From assembly GCA_028871345.1 (NCBI GenBank), contig JAGWNK010000003.1, positions 62,001-126,000 on the forward strand: a stretch of 64,000 bases of DNA, written 5' to 3'. The notes under the pieces are model-generated. The model was not told where the DNA came from. It did not search any database and saw nothing but the letters and a program-made list of their open reading frames with translations. Below, piece by piece: positions 51,112 through 63,033 of this stretch. The position numbers and the translations under genes are program-made. How positions within the stretch are numbered: position 1 is the first letter of the stretch; every line of letters begins with the position of its first letter. The stretch comes from Alphaproteobacteria bacterium. GTDB taxonomy: Bacteria > Pseudomonadota > Alphaproteobacteria > Micropepsales > Micropepsaceae.

Positions 51112-52236
51112 TTGAGGACGAGTCTGGGCAGTACTGGTGTCATGAGGGGTTGGTCCTACCGCGCGCTGTTTTCTGCGGCGGGGGCTGTCGCTTTTCTAGC
51201 GGCCGCCTCGCTGTCGGTTGCGCTTGCGTCCAACGCAACCGGCGCGTCTGTCAGCAGGCTGGCCGGCTACAGCGTCCATGTTGCGGTCGTCGTGCCGGGT
51301 GCGAGCATAGGGCCGGAAGATCCGTCGCGCTACCTGACCGATCCGTATTTCGACCAGTTCGCCTATGACGGGATCGGGATCGAAACCGGTTACAACACCG
51401 ACGTGACGGCGGTCCTGGACCGCTACGTGCCGATGACGAAGGCGTATGACGGCTTGTTCTACGCGACACCGGCGCTGACCTCGCCGTATCTCAATCTCTC
51501 CAGCGGCGGCTCGTTCGTCGGTCTCACCATGAGCCCGCTGGACAATCTGCATCTGACGTTCGGCGTCGCATCGCGCAGGGCTGGTTACAATGTTTATCTC
51601 TTGAACACGCGGCTGGCCGCTGCGCTGCTGGGCGCTTCCGGGCTGCCCTACGATCCGCGCTCGTCGACCTCGTTGGTGGCCGGAGCCACCTGGGATTTCG
51701 CCAAATGGGGTGATCTGGACTTTGCGGCATCGCAGACGACGGAGCACGAGGGCGCCTTGGGCGTCGCCAATCGCGATGTGGACACGGCGCGCACGACGGC
51801 CCTGGGCGTGACTGCGCATGTCGGTTTTGGCGGCGGCTGGGTGACGACCGCGACCTACAATGAAGGCGCCACGCAGCTCGATCTGCGTCCCGGCGCGCTG
51901 GGCGGGCTCGATTCATCGATCCGCACGCAGTCCTACGGCATCGCGGTGGCCAAGCGCGGCTTGTTCGGCAATGACGCGCTCGGGGTCGCCCTGGCACATC
52001 CGGCGCCCTACAGCGGTTCTTACGCTCCGGGCGGCTCGAACGACATGCAGTTCTTCGGCCGCGACAAGCTCTTTGCAGGCACGACGTCGGAGACCGACAT
52101 CGAACTCGGCTACAAGACCGAGTTCTTCGGCGACTCCATCGCGCTGCAGGCCAATGCCGCCTATCAGATGAACTATGGCGGCCAGAACGGCAACAACGCC
52201 CTGTCGCTCGTCAGCCGGGCGAAGATCAAGTTCTAG
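51112..52236 (+). CDS. Outer-membrane beta-barrel protein (autotransporter-barrel-like, no passenger)
   Basis: The protein is about 374 residues and has a signal peptide (ALFSAAGAVAFLAAASLSVALA). The rest is a run of amphipathic strands ending in LVSRAKIKF with a terminal Phe, as in outer-membrane barrels. The segment SYGIAVAKRGLFGNDALGVALAHPAPYSGSY resembles barrels attached to subtilisin-like autotransporters, but no protease or other passenger is present. The start is uncertain: TTG 51112 lies five bases after AGGGGG, while GTG 51106 and ATG 51142 are alternatives. Function is unknown. Confidence 0.65.
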   Translation: MRTSLGSTGVMRGWSYRALFSAAGAVAFLAAASLSVALASNATGASVSRLAGYSVHVAVVVPGASIGPEDPSRYLTDPYFDQFAYDGIGIETGYNTDVTAVLDRYVPMTKAYDGLFYATPALTSPYLNLSSGGSFVGLTMSPLDNLHLTFGVASRRAGYNVYLLNTRLAAALLGASGLPYDPRSSTSLVAGATWDFAKWGDLDFAASQTTEHEGALGVANRDVDTARTTALGVTAHVGFGGGWVTTATYNEGATQLDLRPGALGGLDSSIRTQSYGIAVAKRGLFGNDALGVALAHPAPYSGSYAPGGSNDMQFFGRDKLFAGTTSETDIELGYKTEFFGDSIALQANAAYQMNYGGQNGNNALSLVSRAKIKF

Positions 52237-52335
52237 GTCAGACCGGTATTGTTCCCGCGGGCGCAGGCGTTGCGGCGCCGTGCCGCGTTCTGTACAACCC
52301 GCCGATCTCAAACAGCGATCTGAAGGAAACCGCCG

Positions 52336-53991
<1,656 letters not shown>

Positions 53992-54072
53992 CGTCCCGCG
54001 AAGCGCTGCACTCCGGGCCGCGCCTGAGAGGTGCGAGCCCGCTCGGGGCGGCTCGAAGGTTTCACAGGCGCC

Positions 54073-54687
54073 TTACCCGTTCTGCTGGGTCTTGTTGCGC
54101 AGAACCTGGATGAGCGACGAGACATTGCCGCCGTGCTGGCCGAGATACGAGGTGAAATCGCTGCGCTCCAGCTCCCGGATCCAGACGCCCTCGACCGAGA
54201 AGTCGACGACGAGGAAGTGTCCGGCGCGGTTCAGCACGCGGAAATCCACTTCCAGAGGCTTGCCGCCCTTCTTCGGATCAACCATCACGGTCTTGACGAT
54301 CGTTTCGTCGTCGTCGGGCGGCGTCGATCCCACGACCTGCAGGGTCTGGCCGGTGTATTTCGAGAAATAACCCTGGTAGACCGCAAGGGCGTAGTCCTTG
54401 AACGCCGTCTCGTAGGCGGCAAGCTGGTCGGGCGTCGCCGTGCGCCGGTACTGGCCCAACGTGTAATCCGCGATCAGGCGGATGTCGGTGAGGCTCAGGA
54501 GGAACTCCTGGAACTGCGTGCGCCGCTCGACCTTCGAAAGCTGCTTGTCGTTGAGGATGGTCAGGCCGCGCTGCACGTTTTCGGCGATGAATTGCTCTGC
54601 AGGCGTGGCCGCCGTTGCCGGCCGCGACAGCCCCGTCATGGCGACCGTCACGAACAAGACCGCGAGAATCAACCGCATGTACCGCAT
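54073..54687 (-). CDS. mlaC: MlaC/Ttg2D-like periplasmic phospholipid-binding protein
   Basis: This protein shuttles lipids between the outer-membrane MlaA complex and the inner membrane. From the ATG at 54687 it has 204 residues with a signal peptide (MRLILAVLFVTVAMTGLSRPATA). The core is AEQFIAENVQRGLTILNDKQLSKVERRTQFQEFLLSLTDIRLIADYTLGQYRRTATPDQLAAYETAFKDYALAVYQGYFSKYTGQTLQV...VDFRVLNRAGHFLVVDFSVEGVWIRELERSDFTSYLGQHGG. The track start at 55077 runs into mlaA and is rejected. It lies 86 bp downstream of mlaA on the same strand. Confidence 0.88.
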   Translation of the reverse strand: MRYMRLILAVLFVTVAMTGLSRPATAATPAEQFIAENVQRGLTILNDKQLSKVERRTQFQEFLLSLTDIRLIADYTLGQYRRTATPDQLAAYETAFKDYALAVYQGYFSKYTGQTLQVVGSTPPDDDETIVKTVMVDPKKGGKPLEVDFRVLNRAGHFLVVDFSVEGVWIRELERSDFTSYLGQHGGNVSSLIQVLRNKTQQNG

Positions 54688-54773
54688 CTGCTGATCAACC
54701 CCTGACTGCCTGACTCTCAACAGGTAATGCTCGCCCGGCCTTGTGGCAAGTTCGTGACCGGATTTCCACCCGG

Positions 54774-55499
54774 CTATTGATCCGGGGCGGGGTTGCCGTC
54801 GCGGATCTGGCCCTCGCGGTATTGGCGGTAGAGGCTGCGGGTTGCCGCATAGAAATCCAGCGAATTCCTCTCGATATCGTCCAGCGTCTCCAGATTGCGC
54901 GACCGGCCATCGAGGATCTTGAGATACTGGCGGCCAAGGTGCCACCAAAGATGTTGCTTGAAGGTGATGTACACGGTGGGGTCGAGCATCAGATCGATCA
55001 ATTGCCCGGCGGCGTCGCGCGGCGGATTGGGACCCAAAACCGGCAGCACGAGGTAGGGACCTTCGCCCGCACCCCATACGGCAAGGGTCTGGCCGAAATC
55101 TTCGGTGTGATTTCCGATACCGACGCGCGTGGCGACGTCAAAGATGCCGCCGATGCCGTAAGTCGAATTGAGCAGAAACCGCTCGGTCGTCTCGGCGGCG
55201 CGCGACGGCTTGCCCTGCAGCAGATCATTCGCGAACGTGACAGGAAGGTCCAAGTTGTCCAGAACGTTACGGACGGAATCGCGCGCCTTCTCCGGAACAA
55301 GATCGCGATAGTTTTCGGCGGCGGGTCGCAGCGCCATGCGATCGAGCTTCATGTTCAGCGCGAAAATGCTGCGGTTCGTCGACTCATAGGGATCGTTGTT
55401 GGCGAGGTTGTCCGCCGTCGGCGCGGCGCATCCCGAAAGCAAAAGCGCGGCAAGCACCGCCGCGACGCCCATCACCCGCACTGTCCCCTCCCGGGCCAT
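54774..55499 (-). CDS. mlaA: MlaA/VacJ-family outer-membrane lipoprotein, second copy
   Basis: From the ATG at 55499 the protein has 241 residues and starts MAREGTVRVMGVAAVLAALLLSGCAAPT with a lipobox (LLSGC). The MlaA core follows: NDPYESTNRSIFALNMKLDR, NVLDNLDLPVTFANDLLQGK, DFGQTLAVWGAGEGPYLVLPVLGPNPPRDAAGQ and RSRNLETLDDIERNSLDFYAATRSLYRQYREGQIRDG. It pairs with the mlaC gene downstream. Its sequence is clearly distinct from the copy at 47760-48473, so the two are not a recent duplication. Confidence 0.92.
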   Translation of the reverse strand: MAREGTVRVMGVAAVLAALLLSGCAAPTADNLANNDPYESTNRSIFALNMKLDRMALRPAAENYRDLVPEKARDSVRNVLDNLDLPVTFANDLLQGKPSRAAETTERFLLNSTYGIGGIFDVATRVGIGNHTEDFGQTLAVWGAGEGPYLVLPVLGPNPPRDAAGQLIDLMLDPTVYITFKQHLWWHLGRQYLKILDGRSRNLETLDDIERNSLDFYAATRSLYRQYREGQIRDGNPAPDQ

Positions 55500-55568
55500 T
55501 GAAGGCCTCGGTTCCCCGGCGCATTCATGCCAGTTTTCGGCGATACTTGCACCGGCGGTGCTTTGCAG

Positions 55569-55590
55569 CATATAAAGATATGTTTATATG
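55569..55590. promoter_or_regulatory. Palindrome CATATAAA-N6-TTTATATG before the methionine operon
   Basis: A perfect 8-bp inverted repeat with a GATATG centre lies 25 bp upstream of the TTG start of the ArsR-methyltransferase gene. ArsR-family SahR regulators control methionine genes in Proteobacteria, and this is the likely autoregulatory operator. Confidence 0.6.
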
Positions 55591-55614
55591 TGTTTGCCGT
55601 AAGGGAGGGCTGCG

Positions 55615-56571
55615 TTGGACAAGCTGGTTTCCATGTTGCGCGCCGCGGGCGATCCCACACGGCTGCGCCTGCTGCTCCTGCTGCGACAGGCGGAACTGAC
55701 GGTAAGCGAGCTGATCGAGATCATCGGCCAGAGCCAGCCGCGGGTCTCGCGCCACTTGAAGCTGCTGTGCGGGGCCGGGCTCATCGAGCGGTTCAAGGAG
55801 GGCAGCTGGGTCTTCTACCGGGCGGTCGACGAGGGCCAGGGCGCCACCCTGGGCACCACGCTGTCCACCCTGATGTCCGGTCCGCTGGCGAGCGACCTCA
55901 AGCGGCTGGCGGCGGTGCGCGATGCGCGGGCTGCGGAAGCGGCCGCCTTTTTCAAGGCGAACGCCTCGCAGTGGGGCCGCATTCGCGCCCTGCATGCGCC
56001 GGAACGCGAGGTCGAGGCGGCCATCGTGCGCCACTTCGCGGCCGCGCCCATTTCGCATTTGCTCGACGCCGGTACGGGCACGGGACGGATGCTCGAAGTC
56101 CTGGCGGCGCATGCCAAGCGCGCCGTGGGCGTCGACGTGAGCCCGGAGATGCTGGCCATCGCCCGCGACCGGCTGATGCGAGAGAACCTGGCGCATTGCC
56201 AGGTGCGCCTGGCCGACACCTACCGCCTGCCGTTCTCAGCCGGCGCCTTCGACGCCGTGATCTTCCACCAGGTGCTCCATTACCTCGACGATCCGGGAGC
56301 GGCAGTGGCGGAAGCGGCGCGTGTCATGCGCCCCGGCGGCAAGCTGCTGATCGCGGATTTCGCCCAGCATGACCTGGAATTCCTGCGCCAGGACTTCGCG
56401 CATCGCCGCCTCGGCTTCTCCGATCGCGAGGTCCAGGGCTGGCTGCAGGTTGCCGGCCTCAAGGCGCTCTCCAGCGAAGCCATTGCACCGCCGGGAGGCT
56501 CGAAAGAGAAGCTGACCGTCAAGCTGTGGGTCGCCCATGCGCCGGCGAAATCGCGCGCGGAGGCCGCATGA
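55615..56571 (+). CDS. ArsR-type regulator fused to a SAM-dependent methyltransferase domain
   Basis: The 318-residue protein starts at TTG 55615 after GGGAGGG. Residues 1-90 are an ArsR winged helix (MLRAAGDPTRLRLLLLLRQAELTVSELIEIIGQSQPRVSRHLKLLCGAGLIERFKEGSWVFYRA). Residues 130-280 are a class I methyltransferase (HLLDAGTGTGRMLEVLAAHAKRAVGVDVSPEMLAIAR...FDAVIFHQVLHYLDDPGAAVAEAARVMRPGG). It is coupled by ATGA to metF. The methyltransferase domain may sense SAM or SAH to control the downstream methionine genes, an inference consistent with SahR-type regulation. Confidence 0.88.
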   Translation: MDKLVSMLRAAGDPTRLRLLLLLRQAELTVSELIEIIGQSQPRVSRHLKLLCGAGLIERFKEGSWVFYRAVDEGQGATLGTTLSTLMSGPLASDLKRLAAVRDARAAEAAAFFKANASQWGRIRALHAPEREVEAAIVRHFAAAPISHLLDAGTGTGRMLEVLAAHAKRAVGVDVSPEMLAIARDRLMRENLAHCQVRLADTYRLPFSAGAFDAVIFHQVLHYLDDPGAAVAEAARVMRPGGKLLIADFAQHDLEFLRQDFAHRRLGFSDREVQGWLQVAGLKALSSEAIAPPGGSKEKLTVKLWVAHAPAKSRAEAA

Positions 56572-57452
56572 GCCTCAAGGATGTCGTCAGCGATTCGCGC
56601 CCGATCGGCGCCTCGTTCGAATTCTTCCCGCCCAAGACGGCCGAGATGGAAGAGCAGCTATGGGCGGCCGTGAAGCGGCTCGAACCGCTGGCGCCGACCT
56701 TCGTCTCGGTGACCTACGGGGCAGGCGGCTCGACGCGCGATCGCACGCACACCACCGTGAAACGCCTGGTGGAGGAGACCTCGCTCAAGCCGGCCGCACA
56801 CCTGACTTGCGTTGCGGCGCCCAGAAGCGAGGTGGACGACGTCATTCGCTCCTATTGGCGGGCAGGCGTGCGCCATATCGTGGCCCTGCGCGGCGACATG
56901 CCCGATCCCGACCTTCCCTATGCGCCGCATCCCGAGGGCTATGGTTCGACGCCCGAACTCGTGGCGTCGATCCGCCGGATCGGCGACTTCACCGTCAGCG
57001 TCTCGTGCTATCCCGAATGCCATCCCAGCTCGCCCTCGATCGAGCACGACCTCGACCTTCTCAAACGGAAGGTGGAGGCCGGCGCGTCGCGGGCCATCAG
57101 CCAGTTCTGCTTCAACAACGACGCCATGGCGCGCCTGCGCGACCGGGCGGACCGCTGGGGCATCCGCGTTCCCATCGTGCCGGGGCTGATGCCGACGACG
57201 AACTTCAAGGGCGTGGTGCGGATGGCGGGGCGCTGCGGCGCCAGCATCCCCGACTGGCTCGCCCGCCTCTATGACGGCCTCGACCGCGACCCGGAGAGCC
57301 GGCGCATCGTGGCGTCCGCCGTGCTGGCCGAGCAGGTGATGGATCTGCACCGCCACGGCTTCGACCAATTCCATTTCTACACGTTGAATCAGGCGGACCT
57401 GACCTATGCGACCTGCCGCATCCTGGGTCTGGCGCCGAAGGAACACGCATGA
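56568..57452 (+). CDS. metF: 5,10-methylenetetrahydrofolate reductase
   Basis: MetF makes 5-methyltetrahydrofolate for methionine synthase using FAD and NADH. The 294-residue protein begins with [17 protein letters not shown], followed by [36 protein letters not shown] and the C-terminal [24 protein letters not shown]. Its ATG overlaps the upstream stop and its TGA overlaps the metH start. Confidence 0.95.
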   Translation: MSLKDVVSDSRPIGASFEFFPPKTAEMEEQLWAAVKRLEPLAPTFVSVTYGAGGSTRDRTHTTVKRLVEETSLKPAAHLTCVAAPRSEVDDVIRSYWRAGVRHIVALRGDMPDPDLPYAPHPEGYGSTPELVASIRRIGDFTVSVSCYPECHPSSPSIEHDLDLLKRKVEAGASRAISQFCFNNDAMARLRDRADRWGIRVPIVPGLMPTTNFKGVVRMAGRCGASIPDWLARLYDGLDRDPESRRIVASAVLAEQVMDLHRHGFDQFHFYTLNQADLTYATCRILGLAPKEHA

Positions 57453-60400
57453 GCTTCGACCGGGCCGCACGTATCCGCTGGATGAAAGAGGAGGCGCAGA
57501 AGCGCATCCTGCTGCTGGACGGTTCGTGGGGCGCCCTGATTCAGACCTACAAGCTCGGCGAAGACGACTTCCGCGGCAGCCGCTTCGGCAATCACACCAC
57601 CGATCTCAAGGGCAACAACGATCTCTTGACCCTGACGCGGCCCGACGTCATCCGCGAGATCGGCAATGCCTACATCTCCGCCGGCGCCGACATCCTGGAG
57701 ACCAACACCTTCACGGCTACCGAGACTTCGCAGGCCGATTACGGGCTGGCGCATCTGGTCGGCGAGATCAATTTCGAGGGTGCGCGGCTGGCGCGTGAGA
57801 TCTGCGATTCCCGATCCACGGCCGACCGCCCGCGGATCGTCGCGGGAATTCTCGGGCCCACCAACCGCACGGCGTCGATTTCTCCCGACGTCAACGATCC
57901 GGCGTTCCGCAACATCACCTTCGACGCGCTGCGGCGCACCTATCGCGAAGCCGCTCTCGGCCTGATCAAGGGCGGCGCCGATCTGCTGATGGTCGAGACG
58001 ATCTTCGACACGCTCAACGCCAAGGCTGCGATCTTCGCCATCGAAGAGGCGTTCGACGAGCTGGGCGAGCGGCTGCCGGTCTGGATCTCGGGCACCATCA
58101 CCGATCTGTCGGGCCGCACGCTGACGGGGCAGACGCCGGAAGCCTTCTGGCATTCGGTGCGCCATGCTTCGCCGCTTGCGGTCGGCCTCAACTGCGCGCT
58201 GGGCGCCAAGGAGCTGCGCCAGTACGTGGCCGCGATCTCGGCTGTGGCCGACACGCTGGTCAGCGCCCATCCGAACGCCGGTCTGCCCAACGAATTCGGC
58301 GGCTATGACGACACGCCCGAGCAGATGGCCGAGAAGCTCGGCGAGTTCGCCCGCTCGGGCATCGTCAACATCGTGGGCGGCTGCTGCGGCACGACGCCCG
58401 CGCACATCAAGGCCTTCGCCGAGGCCGTGGCCGGCGTGGCGCCGCGCAAGGTTCCGGAAAAGCCGCGGCACCTCAGGTTGTCCGGCCTGGAGGCGTTCAC
58501 GCTCACGCCCGACATGAATTTCGTCAACATCGGCGAACGCACCAACATCACGGGCTCGGCCAGGTTCCGCAAGCTGATCGCGGCCGACAACTACGAAGGC
58601 GCACTCGACGTGGCGCGCAGCCAGGTCGAGAACGGGGCCCAGATCATCGACATCAACATGGACGAGGGCCTGATCGATTCCGAAGCCGCCATGACGCGCT
58701 TCCTCAACCTGATCGCCGGCGAGCCCGACATCGCCAAGGTGCCGATCATGATCGACAGCTCCAAATGGAGCGTCATCGAGGCGGGCCTCAAATGCGTCCA
58801 GGGCAAGCCGATCGTCAACTCCATCTCGCTCAAGGAGGGCGAAGAACCCTTCGTGGCGCATGCCCGCCAGGTACGCCGGTACGGCGCCGCGGTGGTGGTG
58901 ATGGCGTTCGACGAGCAGGGCCAGGCGGACACGCGCGCCCGCAAGTTCGAGATTTGCCGGCGCGCCTACCGCATTCTTGTCGACAAGGTCGGCTTCCCGC
59001 CGGAAGACATCATCTTCGATCCCAACATCTTCGCGGTGGCCACCGGCATCGAGGAGCACAACGAATACGGCGCCGCCTTCATCGACGCGGCCGAGCGCAT
59101 CCGCAAGGAGCTGCCCCACGTCCACGTCTCGGGCGGGGTGTCGAACTTCTCCTTCTCGTTCCGCGGCAACGACACGGTGCGCGAGGCGATGCATTCCGTA
59201 TTCCTGTTCCATGCGATCAAGGCGGGCATGGACATGGGCATCGTCAATGCCGGCCAGCTCGCGGTCTATCAGGACATCCCGACGCCGTTGCGCGAAGGCG
59301 TCGAGGACGTGCTGTTCAACCGGCGACCGGATGCGACCGAGCGGCTGCTCGATCTCGCCCAGCGCTACAAGGGCGGCACCGCCACGGCTGCCGTGGAAGA
59401 CGCCGCCTGGCGATCGCTGCCCGTCGCCGAGCGCCTGTCGCACGCCCTGGTCCACGGCATCGACGCCTATGTGACCGAGGACACCGAGGAGGCTCGCGCC
59501 CATGCGGCGCGGCCGCTCGACGTCATCGAAGGCCCGCTGATGGCCGGCATGAACGTGGTCGGCGACCTGTTCGGCTCGGGCAAGATGTTCCTGCCGCAGG
59601 TCGTGAAGTCGGCGCGCGTCATGAAGAAGGCGGTCGCTTATCTCCTGCCGTTCATGGAGGTCGACCAGGCCAAGCGCGAGGTGAAGGAACCCGCAGGTCG
59701 CATCGTCATGGCCACGGTCAAGGGCGACGTGCATGACATCGGCAAGAACATCGTCGGCGTCGTGCTTCAGTGCAACGGCTACGAGGTCATCGATCTCGGC
59801 GTCATGACGCCGGCGCAGAAGATCCTGGACACCGCGAAAGAGAAGCGCGCCAACCTGATCGGCCTGTCGGGCCTGATCACTCCTTCGCTCGACGAGATGT
59901 GCCATGTGGCCGCCGAGATGGAGCGGCAGGGCTTCGACATCCCGCTGCTGATCGGCGGCGCCACGACTTCGCGGGTGCACACCGCGGTCAAGATCGATCC
60001 CAACTACCGCCGCGGCCAGGCGGTGTACGTGGTCGATGCCTCGCGTGCGGTGGGCGTGGCTTCCAGCCTTCTCAGCAAGGACGCCAATGCCGCTTTCGTC
60101 GCCAATGTGCGCCGCGAATACGCGGAGATCGCCCGCGCTCATGCCGAGCAGCATGCCCCCGGGCTGAGGCTGAAGCTCGCCCAGGCTCGCGCCAACAAGC
60201 CGAAGCTGGATTGGTCGGCCTACCGGCCGGCGGTGCCGAGCTTCCTCGGGGTGCGGTCGTATGATCACTACGACCTGTCGCGGCTGGTGCGCTACATCGA
60301 CTGGACGCCGTTCTTCCATACCTGGGAGCTGGTCGGCCGCTTTCCCACGATCCTCGAGGACGACAAGTACGGCGCCGCCGCGCGCAGCCTGTTCGCCGAT

Positions 60401-61159
60401 GCCCAGGCCATGCTGAAGAAGATCGCGGACGAGAAGTGGCTGCGGGCCCGCGCCGCGCTGGGCTTCTTCCCCGCCAACGCGGAGGGTGACGACGACATCG
60501 CGGTCTATGCCGACGAAACCCGCCGGGATCGCATCGCCACGTTCTATTCGCTGCGCCAGCAGATGACGCGCGACAAGGACAAGCCCAATATGGCGCTGGC
60601 CGATTTCATCGCGCCCCACGGCATCGCCGACTACATCGGAGGCTTCGCGGTCACCACCGGATTCGGCGAGGAGGCGCGCATCAAGGCGTTCGAGGCGGAC
60701 AAGGACGACTACTCCGCCATCCTCCTGCGCGCCCTGGCGGACCGCCTGGCGGAAGCCTTCGCCGAGCACCTGCACGAACGCGTGCGGCGCGAACTGTGGG
60801 GCTATGCGCCGGACGAGAATCTCACCAGCGAGCAGTTGATCGCCGAGGCCTATCGCGGCATCCGTCCGGCGCCGGGTTATCCCTCGCAGCCCGACCACAC
60901 CGAGAAGGGCACGTTGTTCCGCCTGATCGAGGCCGAAGCCGCGGGCCTCGAGCTCACCGAAAGCTTCATGATGCGGCCCGGCTCATCGGTATCGGGCCTT
61001 TACTTCGCGCATCCTGAGAGCCGCTATTTCGGCGTTGGGCGCGTCGAAAGGGACCAGGTGGAGGATTACGCGCGCCGCAAAGGCTGGACGGTCGGGGAGG
61101 CGGAACGTTGGCTGGCACCGATCCTCAACTACAATCCACGGCAGATCGCCGCTGCCTGA
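57449..61159 (+). CDS. metH: Cobalamin-dependent methionine synthase
   Basis: MetH transfers a methyl group from methyltetrahydrofolate to homocysteine through cobalamin. The 1236-residue protein has all four modules. The homocysteine/zinc domain shows [12 protein letters not shown] and [12 protein letters not shown]. The pterin domain shows [20 protein letters not shown] and DGxxD-type [10 protein letters not shown]. The cap and B12 domain has the lower-ligand His762 in [21 protein letters not shown] and [13 protein letters not shown]. The reactivation domain shows [26 protein letters not shown] long ORF on the opposite strand (57404-60898) is a shadow of its codon bias. Confidence 0.97.
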   Translation: MSFDRAARIRWMKEEAQKRILLLDGSWGALIQTYKLGEDDFRGSRFGNHTTDLKGNNDLLTLTRPDVIREIGNAYISAGADILETNTFTATETSQADYGLAHLVGEINFEGARLAREICDSRSTADRPRIVAGILGPTNRTASISPDVNDPAFRNITFDALRRTYREAALGLIKGGADLLMVETIFDTLNAKAAIFAIEEAFDELGERLPVWISGTITDLSGRTLTGQTPEAFWHSVRHASPLAVGLNCALGAKELRQYVAAISAVADTLVSAHPNAGLPNEFGGYDDTPEQMAEKLGEFARSGIVNIVGGCCGTTPAHIKAFAEAVAGVAPRKVPEKPRHLRLSGLEAFTLTPDMNFVNIGERTNITGSARFRKLIAADNYEGALDVARSQVENGAQIIDINMDEGLIDSEAAMTRFLNLIAGEPDIAKVPIMIDSSKWSVIEAGLKCVQGKPIVNSISLKEGEEPFVAHARQVRRYGAAVVVMAFDEQGQADTRARKFEICRRAYRILVDKVGFPPEDIIFDPNIFAVATGIEEHNEYGAAFIDAAERIRKELPHVHVSGGVSNFSFSFRGNDTVREAMHSVFLFHAIKAGMDMGIVNAGQLAVYQDIPTPLREGVEDVLFNRRPDATERLLDLAQRYKGGTATAAVEDAAWRSLPVAERLSHALVHGIDAYVTEDTEEARAHAARPLDVIEGPLMAGMNVVGDLFGSGKMFLPQVVKSARVMKKAVAYLLPFMEVDQAKREVKEPAGRIVMATVKGDVHDIGKNIVGVVLQCNGYEVIDLGVMTPAQKILDTAKEKRANLIGLSGLITPSLDEMCHVAAEMERQGFDIPLLIGGATTSRVHTAVKIDPNYRRGQAVYVVDASRAVGVASSLLSKDANAAFVANVRREYAEIARAHAEQHAPGLRLKLAQARANKPKLDWSAYRPAVPSFLGVRSYDHYDLSRLVRYIDWTPFFHTWELVGRFPTILEDDKYGAAARSLFADAQAMLKKIADEKWLRARAALGFFPANAEGDDDIAVYADETRRDRIATFYSLRQQMTRDKDKPNMALADFIAPHGIADYIGGFAVTTGFGEEARIKAFEADKDDYSAILLRALADRLAEAFAEHLHERVRRELWGYAPDENLTSEQLIAEAYRGIRPAPGYPSQPDHTEKGTLFRLIEAEAAGLELTESFMMRPGSSVSGLYFAHPESRYFGVGRVERDQVEDYARRKGWTVGEAERWLAPILNYNPRQIAAA

Positions 61160-61282
61160 TTTCACGGGTGCCGGGCGCCGGGTTGCACTAGCAAGGCCGT
61201 CCAGGCGGGTCGGGAACACGCCTTCAATTGAAAGTTGTTCGCCGGTTTCGTACCATCTGCGTTAGGGGACGGGGCGAAGACG

Positions 61283-62122
61283 ATGCGCCAGGTTTTGAGA
61301 CTCGCGCTGGTGGTTGCGGCTTGTGCGGGCGGGGCTTTTGCGTCCGCTTACGACGATTTCAGCCGGGGTGTGAACGCCATCAACCGCAACCAGCCCGACG
61401 TCGCCATCGCGGCATTCACCGCTGCGCTGAACGCCGGCGATCTGGCGGCGGGCTACGTGCCGAACGCGCATATGGGCCGCGCGCGGGCCTATCTTTTCAA
61501 GGGCAAATGTGCCGAGGCGCTGGCGGATCTGGATGCGGTGCTTGCCGCCAAGCCCAACGACGTCCAGGCCCTGACGAGCCGCGGCGGCGCCTATGCCTGC
61601 CTGAAGAAGCCGGATGCGGCGACGGCCGATTTCAACCGGGCGCTGGCGCTGCAGCCGTCGGCGGGGCTTTACGAGGCCGTCGGCCACTATCAATGGCAGT
61701 TCAGCCGGTTCGCCGAAGCCGCGAGAGATTTCGCCCAGGCCGTCAAGCTGGCGCCCGAGGACGCCGAGCACGGCCCCTATCTGGTGATCTGGTATTTCAT
61801 CTCCGCCGACCGCGGCGGAACGCTCGACCCCGCCGTAGTGAAGGACGGCGAGAAGCGCTTCGACAGCCGAGATTGGCCGCGACCGATCCTGCAATTCTTT
61901 GACGGCAAGATCGCGGTCGAGAAAGTCTTCGAATTGGCGGCCGATCGCGACGCGACGACGGCCACGAACCAGAAATGCGAAGCCGATTTCTATGTCGCGG
62001 AGTGGCAGCTCGCGCGCAAGAATCCCGATGCGGCGAAGCCGCTCCTGCAGCAAGCGAGAGCGGAATGCCCGCACAACTTCATCGAATATTTTGCCGCGCA
62101 GACGGAAATCGACCGGCCATGA
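61283..62122 (+). CDS. Exported TPR-repeat protein
   Basis: From the ATG at 61283 the protein has 279 residues with a signal peptide (MRQVLRLALVVAACAGGAFASA). It then has about three tetratricopeptide repeats, including DFSRGVNAINRNQPDVAIAAFTAALNAGD, HMGRARAYLFKGKCAEALADLDAVLAAKPND and LTSRGGAYACLKKPDAATADFNRALALQPS. The C-terminal part (QKCEADFYVAEWQLARKNPDAAKPLLQQARAECPHNFIEYFAAQTEIDR) resembles the lipoprotein NlpI-like TPR tail. It overlaps the protease-like gene by four bases (ATGA), so they probably act together in the periplasm. Confidence 0.82.
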   Translation: MRQVLRLALVVAACAGGAFASAYDDFSRGVNAINRNQPDVAIAAFTAALNAGDLAAGYVPNAHMGRARAYLFKGKCAEALADLDAVLAAKPNDVQALTSRGGAYACLKKPDAATADFNRALALQPSAGLYEAVGHYQWQFSRFAEAARDFAQAVKLAPEDAEHGPYLVIWYFISADRGGTLDPAVVKDGEKRFDSRDWPRPILQFFDGKIAVEKVFELAADRDATTATNQKCEADFYVAEWQLARKNPDAAKPLLQQARAECPHNFIEYFAAQTEIDRP

Positions 62123-63027
62123 TCGATCGGCTCCCATGGGGAGGTTTCTTGGCCGCATTGGCGCTGCTGGTTCTTTCAGCTTTGCCGGCAAGCGCGGATT
62201 CCGAAAACTGCAAGCTCGAACGCTACGCGAGTCTGCCCATCGCGATCGAAAGCGCGGGCCGTGTCACCGTTCCGGTTTCCCTTCAGGGCGAAGAGGTCAA
62301 TCTGCTCGTCGATACGGGCGGTGTTTTCTCGATGATATCGCGGCGCGTCGTGGACCGGCTGAAACTTCACCCGCAGATGATCTATATGCAGTCGCTGCAG
62401 ATGTTCGGCGGGCGCACCCTGGATCATTTCGTGACCGTGCCGGAGATCAAGATCGGCGCCATGGTCGGCAAGAACCGGGATTTCGTGGTGATTCCGGACG
62501 ACTACCTGGCGTCGGACGACGACGGAATCCTCGCCACCGACATCCTGGCCGCCATGGACGTCGATTTCGACATGGCCGGAGGAAAGGTGGCCCTGTTCTC
62601 GCACGACCATTGCGAAGGCAAGGTCGTCTACTGGACGCATGATCCCTATGCGGCGGTCCCGTTCAAGCTCGACGACGAGCGGCACATGAAGATCGACGTC
62701 ACGCTCGACGGCAAGGACGTCCCCGCCTTCATCGATACGGGGTCTTTCGATTCCGCCATGAGCCTGGAGACGGCGGCCGACATTTTCGGCCTCGATGTCG
62801 CGGCATTGAAGAAGAACGACGGCCGGCACGCGTTCAAGCTGTTGTCGTTCGACGGCGTGGCGGTCGCGAATCCCAACATCAATCTCATCCCCGACGAGGA
62901 GAGCAAGATCATGGGCGGCTACGGCCAGCCCAAACTGCTGATCGGCATGGGAATCCTCCGCCAGCTCCATTTCTACATCGCGTTCCGGGAACGCGTGATG
63001 TACGTCACGCCGGCCGACGCCAAGTAG
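62119..63027 (+). CDS. Exported retropepsin-like aspartic protease-type protein
   Basis: The 302-residue protein has a signal peptide (FLAALALLVLSALPASA) and two copies of a retropepsin-like half. The first is VTVPVSLQGEEVNLLVDTGGVFSMISRRVVDRLKL, with DTGG and GILATDILAAMDVDFDMAGGKVALF. The second is MKIDVTLDGKDVPAFIDTGSFDSAMSLETA, with DTGS and LLIGMGILRQLHFYIAF. Two Asp-Thr-Gly motifs in one chain would allow an intramolecular pepsin-like dimer. It overlaps the TPR gene start to stop. The target is unknown. Confidence 0.82.
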   Translation: MIDRLPWGGFLAALALLVLSALPASADSENCKLERYASLPIAIESAGRVTVPVSLQGEEVNLLVDTGGVFSMISRRVVDRLKLHPQMIYMQSLQMFGGRTLDHFVTVPEIKIGAMVGKNRDFVVIPDDYLASDDDGILATDILAAMDVDFDMAGGKVALFSHDHCEGKVVYWTHDPYAAVPFKLDDERHMKIDVTLDGKDVPAFIDTGSFDSAMSLETAADIFGLDVAALKKNDGRHAFKLLSFDGVAVANPNINLIPDEESKIMGGYGQPKLLIGMGILRQLHFYIAFRERVMYVTPADAK

Positions 63028-63033
63028 AAGTCT

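Noticed and set aside
51129-51142. A TACTGGTGTCA sequence resembling half of the uronate operator before the barrel gene.
   Set aside because: Only one half matches (about 9 of 14 positions) and the gene has no link to uronate metabolism.
57404-60898. A 1164-residue ORF on the minus strand opposite metH.
   Set aside because: It is a codon-bias shadow of a high-GC gene, has no family features, and metH is unambiguous. The same applies to other long antisense ORFs at 396-1544, 7599-9929, 18744-20327, 22331-23770, 23870-25300, 28534-30018 and 45923-47293.
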